64,000 nucleotides of DNA from Sandaracinaceae bacterium. Its GTDB lineage: Bacteria; Myxococcota_A; Polyangia; Polyangiales; Sandaracinaceae. The notes beneath the pieces are model-generated. The model saw only the letters and a list, made by a program, of their open reading frames with translations. It searched no databases and was not told the origin of the DNA. Both the position numbers and the translations under genes were made by a program. Of this stretch, positions 58,639-64,000 are shown in pieces. Numbering within the stretch: position 1 is the first letter of the stretch; each line of letters begins with the position of its first letter. The stretch spans positions 868,001 to 932,000 of the forward strand of contig JACKEC010000014.1 of NCBI GenBank assembly GCA_020633195.1. The letters are read 5' to 3'.

Positions 58639-60291
58639 ATGCGGGTATTCCTCCCCTCGCTCGCGCTGCTCCTCGTGGCCTGCCAAGGGTTCGTGGGCGA
58701 TACACCCGTGCGTCCCGGGGACCGGAACGACCTCCCCGAGGGCGTGGTCCTGCCCGCGCCGCAGACCCGGCTCGCCCGGCTGACGCACTCGCAGTGGGAG
58801 CGCACGACCCAGGACCTGTTCGGGCTCGACGAGCCGACGGGGCTCGGGACGTCGTTCCGCGCGGACTCGCTGCCCGGCGACGCCGTCTTCGACAACCCGG
58901 GCGCGGCGCTCGACGTCGACGAGGTGCTCTGGAACGGCTACCAGCGCGCGGCCGGGGCGCTCGCGGAGCGCGCGACGAGCGACGCGGCGATCCTCGCCCG
59001 CGTCGCGCCGGACACCGGCGGCGCAGTCGAGGACCAGGCCGAGCGCTTCGTTCGCGACTTCGGCGCGCGCGCGCACCGCCGCCCGCTGACCGACGACGAG
59101 GTGGGCGAGTACCTCCACGTGTACGCGACCGCCGCGGGGCTGTTCGGGCCGCTCGACGCGCACACCGCCGGCGTCCGGCTGGTGCTCGAGGCGATGCTGC
59201 AGTCGCCGTGGTTCCTCTACCGCGTCGAGACGAGCCGCGACCCGGACGGGCGGATCATCCCCCTCGACGGGTGGGAGGTCGCGAGCCGGCTCTCCTACGC
59301 GCTCTGGGGGAGCATGCCGGACGAGGAGCTCTTCGCCGCGGCCGCCGCGGGGATGCTCACGACCCCGGACGGCGTCGTGACGCAGGCCCGGCGCATGCTC
59401 GACGACCCGCGCGCCGAGGCGACCGTGGTCGACTTCCACCGGCAGCTCTTCGACGTGCGCAAGTTCGAGGGCATCGTCCCGAGCCCCGACGTCTTCGGAG
59501 ACGTCAGCCCGCGCCTCGCCGAGTTCGCCACCCGCGAGCACGACCTGTTCGTGACGGAGATGGTCTTCAACCGCGACGGCGGCTACCGCGACCTGCTCAC
59601 GAGCTCCGACACCTTCGTCAACGACGAGCTCGCGCGGATCTACGAGCTCGACGGGACCTACTCGACCGAGACGTTCGAGCCGGTGAGCCTCGACCCCGCG
59701 CAGCGACGCGGGATCTTCACGCAGGTCGGCTTCCTCGCCGCGAACGCGACCACACGCAGCCCCGACCCGATCCACCGCGGCGTCTACCTCGCGGAGCGGA
59801 TCGCGTGCGTGCACATCGACGCGCCCCCCGAGGACACGCCCCCGCCCGGGGTGATGGCGGGGCTCACGAACCGTCAGACGATCGAGCTGCACACCGAGCA
59901 GCCGGGCTCGATCTGCGCGGGCTGCCACGCGCAGATCATCAACCCCTTCGGGTTCCCCTTCGAGAGCTACGACGCCATCGGGATGTGGCAGACGACCGAC
60001 AACGGGCAGCCCATCGACACCTCCGGCAGCCCGCCGGTCGACGGAGTCCCGACGCCCGTCGCCGACGCGGTGCAGCTCGCGGACGCGCTCGCCGACAGCG
60101 AATGGGTCCACGAGTGTTACGTGCGGCACTGGATCGAGTTCACGCTCGGGCGCCACGCGGCGGCCGAGGATCAGGCGCTGGTCGCCGACCTCGGTGAGCG
60201 ATCTCGAGCCGGGGAGCTGTCCATCAAGGAGCTCATCGTGTCGCTCGTGACCTCGCGCGCCTTCCTCACCCGCAGCATCGAGGAGCTCTGA
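58639..60291 (+). CDS. DUF1592/DUF1588-type lipoprotein with one CxxCH motif
   Basis: This 550-residue exported protein has a lipobox-like LVAC ending at C15. It shows the planctomycete/myxobacterial series DUF1587-DUF1595-DUF1592-DUF1588-DUF1585: RLTHSQWERTTQDLFGL, DFGARAHRRPLTDDEVGEY, DGWEVASRLSYALWGSMPDEELF, RRGIFTQVGFLAANA and a final HWIEFTLGRH. A single CAGCH sits in SICAGCHAQIINPFGFPFESYDAIG, the place where c-type heme could bind; whether it does is unproven. Its stop overlaps the DUF1552 start (TGATG). Function is unknown. Confidence 0.88.
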   Translation: MRVFLPSLALLLVACQGFVGDTPVRPGDRNDLPEGVVLPAPQTRLARLTHSQWERTTQDLFGLDEPTGLGTSFRADSLPGDAVFDNPGAALDVDEVLWNGYQRAAGALAERATSDAAILARVAPDTGGAVEDQAERFVRDFGARAHRRPLTDDEVGEYLHVYATAAGLFGPLDAHTAGVRLVLEAMLQSPWFLYRVETSRDPDGRIIPLDGWEVASRLSYALWGSMPDEELFAAAAAGMLTTPDGVVTQARRMLDDPRAEATVVDFHRQLFDVRKFEGIVPSPDVFGDVSPRLAEFATREHDLFVTEMVFNRDGGYRDLLTSSDTFVNDELARIYELDGTYSTETFEPVSLDPAQRRGIFTQVGFLAANATTRSPDPIHRGVYLAERIACVHIDAPPEDTPPPGVMAGLTNRQTIELHTEQPGSICAGCHAQIINPFGFPFESYDAIGMWQTTDNGQPIDTSGSPPVDGVPTPVADAVQLADALADSEWVHECYVRHWIEFTLGRHAAAEDQALVADLGERSRAGELSIKELIVSLVTSRAFLTRSIEEL

Positions 60292-61706
60292 TGACGAATC
60301 TCAAGCTCGGTCGACGGATCGTCCTCCGCGGGCTCGGCGGCGCGGTGCTCACCCTGCCCTTCCTCGAGAGCGTCGGGCGCCCGCCCGCGGCACACGCCGA
60401 CTCCGAGACGAGCTACGCCGTGTTCTTCCGGCAGGCCAACGGCGTCGCGGCGGCGCAGAGCACGGAGCTCGGCTCCGAGCCGGAGCGCTTCTGGCCTCGT
60501 GACGTCGGCGCGCTCACGACCGACAGCCTGCGCGACCGGTCGCTCGACGAGCTGACCGACTACCGCAGCCAGCTGCTCGTGCTCGGGAACGTGAACGGGC
60601 AGAACTTCGACTACGGCGACGGCCACGCCCGCGGCGCGCTGCAGTGCCTCACCGCCCGCGGCCCGACGGTGACCGGCGCGGGTGGCGACAGCGAGGCGGG
60701 CGGCGAGTCGCTCGACCATCGCCTCGGCCGCGAGCTCAACGCGGACGGGCGCGACTCGTGGTTCATGTACGCAGGTCGCAACAGCGGCTGGCTCGGCGGC
60801 CCGTGCATCTCGTACCGCGGAGCCGGCGACCGGCGCAGCCCGATCCACGACCCGCGCGAGGGCTACATGACCCTCGTCGGCGGCGACGCGGGCCTGAGCG
60901 CGGAGGCGCAGCGACAGCTCGCGGAGCGCGGCCGGAGCGTCAACGACCTCGTCCGGTCCCAGCTCGCGCGGCTGATGTCGACGCCGCAGCTCAGCCGGGC
61001 CGACCGCGACCGCATCGATCTGCACCAGTCGGCGATCCGCGACATCGAGGTGCGCCTCGCCTGTCAGCTCCCCGACGACCGCGTCGCCGAGCTCGAGGGG
61101 CTCGGGATGGCCTACGACAGCACCGACGGCGACGAGGTGCTGGCGGCGGCCAGGCTCCACATGGACGTCGCCGCGCTCGCCATCGCGTGCGGGGTGACCC
61201 GGTCGGTCGCGATCCAGGTCGGCAGCGGCAACGACGGCAGCACCCGCTACCGAAACCTCGCCACGGGCGGGCAGCTCGAGAACTACCACTACCTCTCGCA
61301 CCGCCGCCTCAGCCACGACTCGAGCGGCGCGATCATCTCCGACGCGGATCAGCTCCACGCGATGGTGGATCGGCAGTTCGCCGCGACCTTCCGCCACCTC
61401 CTCGACCGCCTCGGCGAGTACGCGATGCCCTCGGGCGGGACGCTCCTCGACTGCGGGGTCTCGTGCTGGCTGAACGACCTCGGCAACGGCCCCGCGCACT
61501 CGCGACAGAACCTGCCGTGGATCATCGCGGGGAGCGCCGGCGGCGTGCTCCGCCAGGGCGAGTACCTGCAGGTGTCGGGCGGCGACAGGAGCGCCGTCAA
61601 CATCGCGCAGCTCCTCAACACCCTGGCGACCGCGGTCGGGGTGCCGATGACCAACTTCGGCGACTCGAGCCTCCCCGGAGGGACGCTCGACGAGATGTTC
61701 GTGTAG
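60291..61706 (+). CDS. DUF1552 domain protein with Tat-like signal
   Basis: This 471-residue protein begins with a twin-arginine-like leader (GRRIVLRGLGG, hydrophobic core, AHA). The mature part is a DUF1552 domain, which may be related to the alkaline-phosphatase-like/DUF1501 group (FFRQANGVAAAQ ... LVLGNVNGQNF, DSGTLLD-like GGTLLDCGV). DUF1552 and DUF1592-type genes are regularly paired, implying one joint extracytoplasmic role. It is translationally coupled to the upstream gene. Substrate and function are unknown. Confidence 0.87.
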   Translation: MTNLKLGRRIVLRGLGGAVLTLPFLESVGRPPAAHADSETSYAVFFRQANGVAAAQSTELGSEPERFWPRDVGALTTDSLRDRSLDELTDYRSQLLVLGNVNGQNFDYGDGHARGALQCLTARGPTVTGAGGDSEAGGESLDHRLGRELNADGRDSWFMYAGRNSGWLGGPCISYRGAGDRRSPIHDPREGYMTLVGGDAGLSAEAQRQLAERGRSVNDLVRSQLARLMSTPQLSRADRDRIDLHQSAIRDIEVRLACQLPDDRVAELEGLGMAYDSTDGDEVLAAARLHMDVAALAIACGVTRSVAIQVGSGNDGSTRYRNLATGGQLENYHYLSHRRLSHDSSGAIISDADQLHAMVDRQFAATFRHLLDRLGEYAMPSGGTLLDCGVSCWLNDLGNGPAHSRQNLPWIIAGSAGGVLRQGEYLQVSGGDRSAVNIAQLLNTLATAVGVPMTNFGDSSLPGGTLDEMFV

Positions 61707-61717
61707 CTCGAGGCGAG

Positions 61718-64000
<2,283 letters not shown>

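Overview
The window looks like a piece of a very GC-rich chromosome (roughly 70% G+C by eye) from a large-genome myxobacterium. A Polyangia/Sandaracinaceae-type organism is my best guess, but that is inference and not a database result. Pointers are a C-terminal MYXO-CTERM-type sorting signal (M15 peptidase near 54.7 kb), a FrzS-like pseudo-receiver/coiled-coil protein, two Pkn2-type Ser/Thr kinases, a matrixin-like protease, a DUF1592/DUF1552 pair, and many Cys- or Asp-rich secreted lipoproteins and thrombospondin-3 repeats. Coding density is very high. No stretch over 300 bases lacks a gene; the largest gap is about 235 bp (38759-38993). I saw no rRNA, tRNA, CRISPR array, insertion sequence, integrase or prophage gene, so this reads as core chromosome rather than an island.

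Layout. 1-0.6 kb: end of a cystathionine gamma-synthase-like gene. 0.6-7.7 kb (minus): complex I genes nuoA-B-C-D-G-H-I, with E, F and J-N absent, preceded by an M1 aminopeptidase with HEAT repeats (7.7-10.3 kb). 10.3-15.1 kb (plus): matrixin-like protease, AGCS amino-acid:cation symporter, Ser/Thr kinase. 15.1-17.8 kb (minus): proC coupled to a lipoprotein with about 100 cysteines. 17.9-21.7 kb (plus): Xaa-Pro aminopeptidase between two unknown genes. 21.7-26.7 kb (minus): a ParA/J-like/RodZ-HTH fusion with maf and yggS, an HNH endonuclease and a second Ser/Thr kinase. 26.8-31.6 kb (plus): lipoprotein, RecD2 helicase, truD. 31.7-35.9 kb (plus): ExbB-ExbD-TonB, a TSP3-repeat outer-membrane protein and a lipoprotein. 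35.9-38.8 kb (minus): phosphatidylserine decarboxylase coupled to an acidic methyltransferase. 39-40.9 kb (minus): glnB-glnA. 41-45.3 kb (plus): isoaspartyl peptidase, HSDL2-like SDR, lipoprotein, AarF/UbiB kinase. 45.3-50.1 kb (minus): FrzS-like protein, anti-sigma/ECF sigma pair, PhaR-like regulator. 50.2-54.7 kb: repeat protein, tatA beside a palindromic element, then an rlmI-HAD-unknown-methyltransferase operon. 54.6-57.4 kb (minus): M15 peptidase and lysine-2,3-aminomutase family enzyme. 57.5-61.7 kb (plus): sulfotransferase and the DUF1592/DUF1552 pair. 61.7-64 kb (minus): aconitase, cut by the window end.

Genome style. Genes within a direction are often joined by 1-4 nt overlaps (ATGA, GTGA, TTGA, TGATG), and GTG starts are frequent. 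All seven convergent gene pairs meet with at most 11 nt between stop codons, or overlap. Nine transcription-unit-first genes carry a TA-starting hexamer 6-9 nt before the start codon, which fits -10 elements of leaderless mRNAs. Most genes are housekeeping (respiration, TCA cycle, nitrogen assimilation, RNA modification). The least described parts are the NuoH insertion, the ParA-J-RodZ fusion, the shared C-terminal domain of the two kinases, the matrixin with an internal sorting-like signal, and the palindromic element beside tatA.
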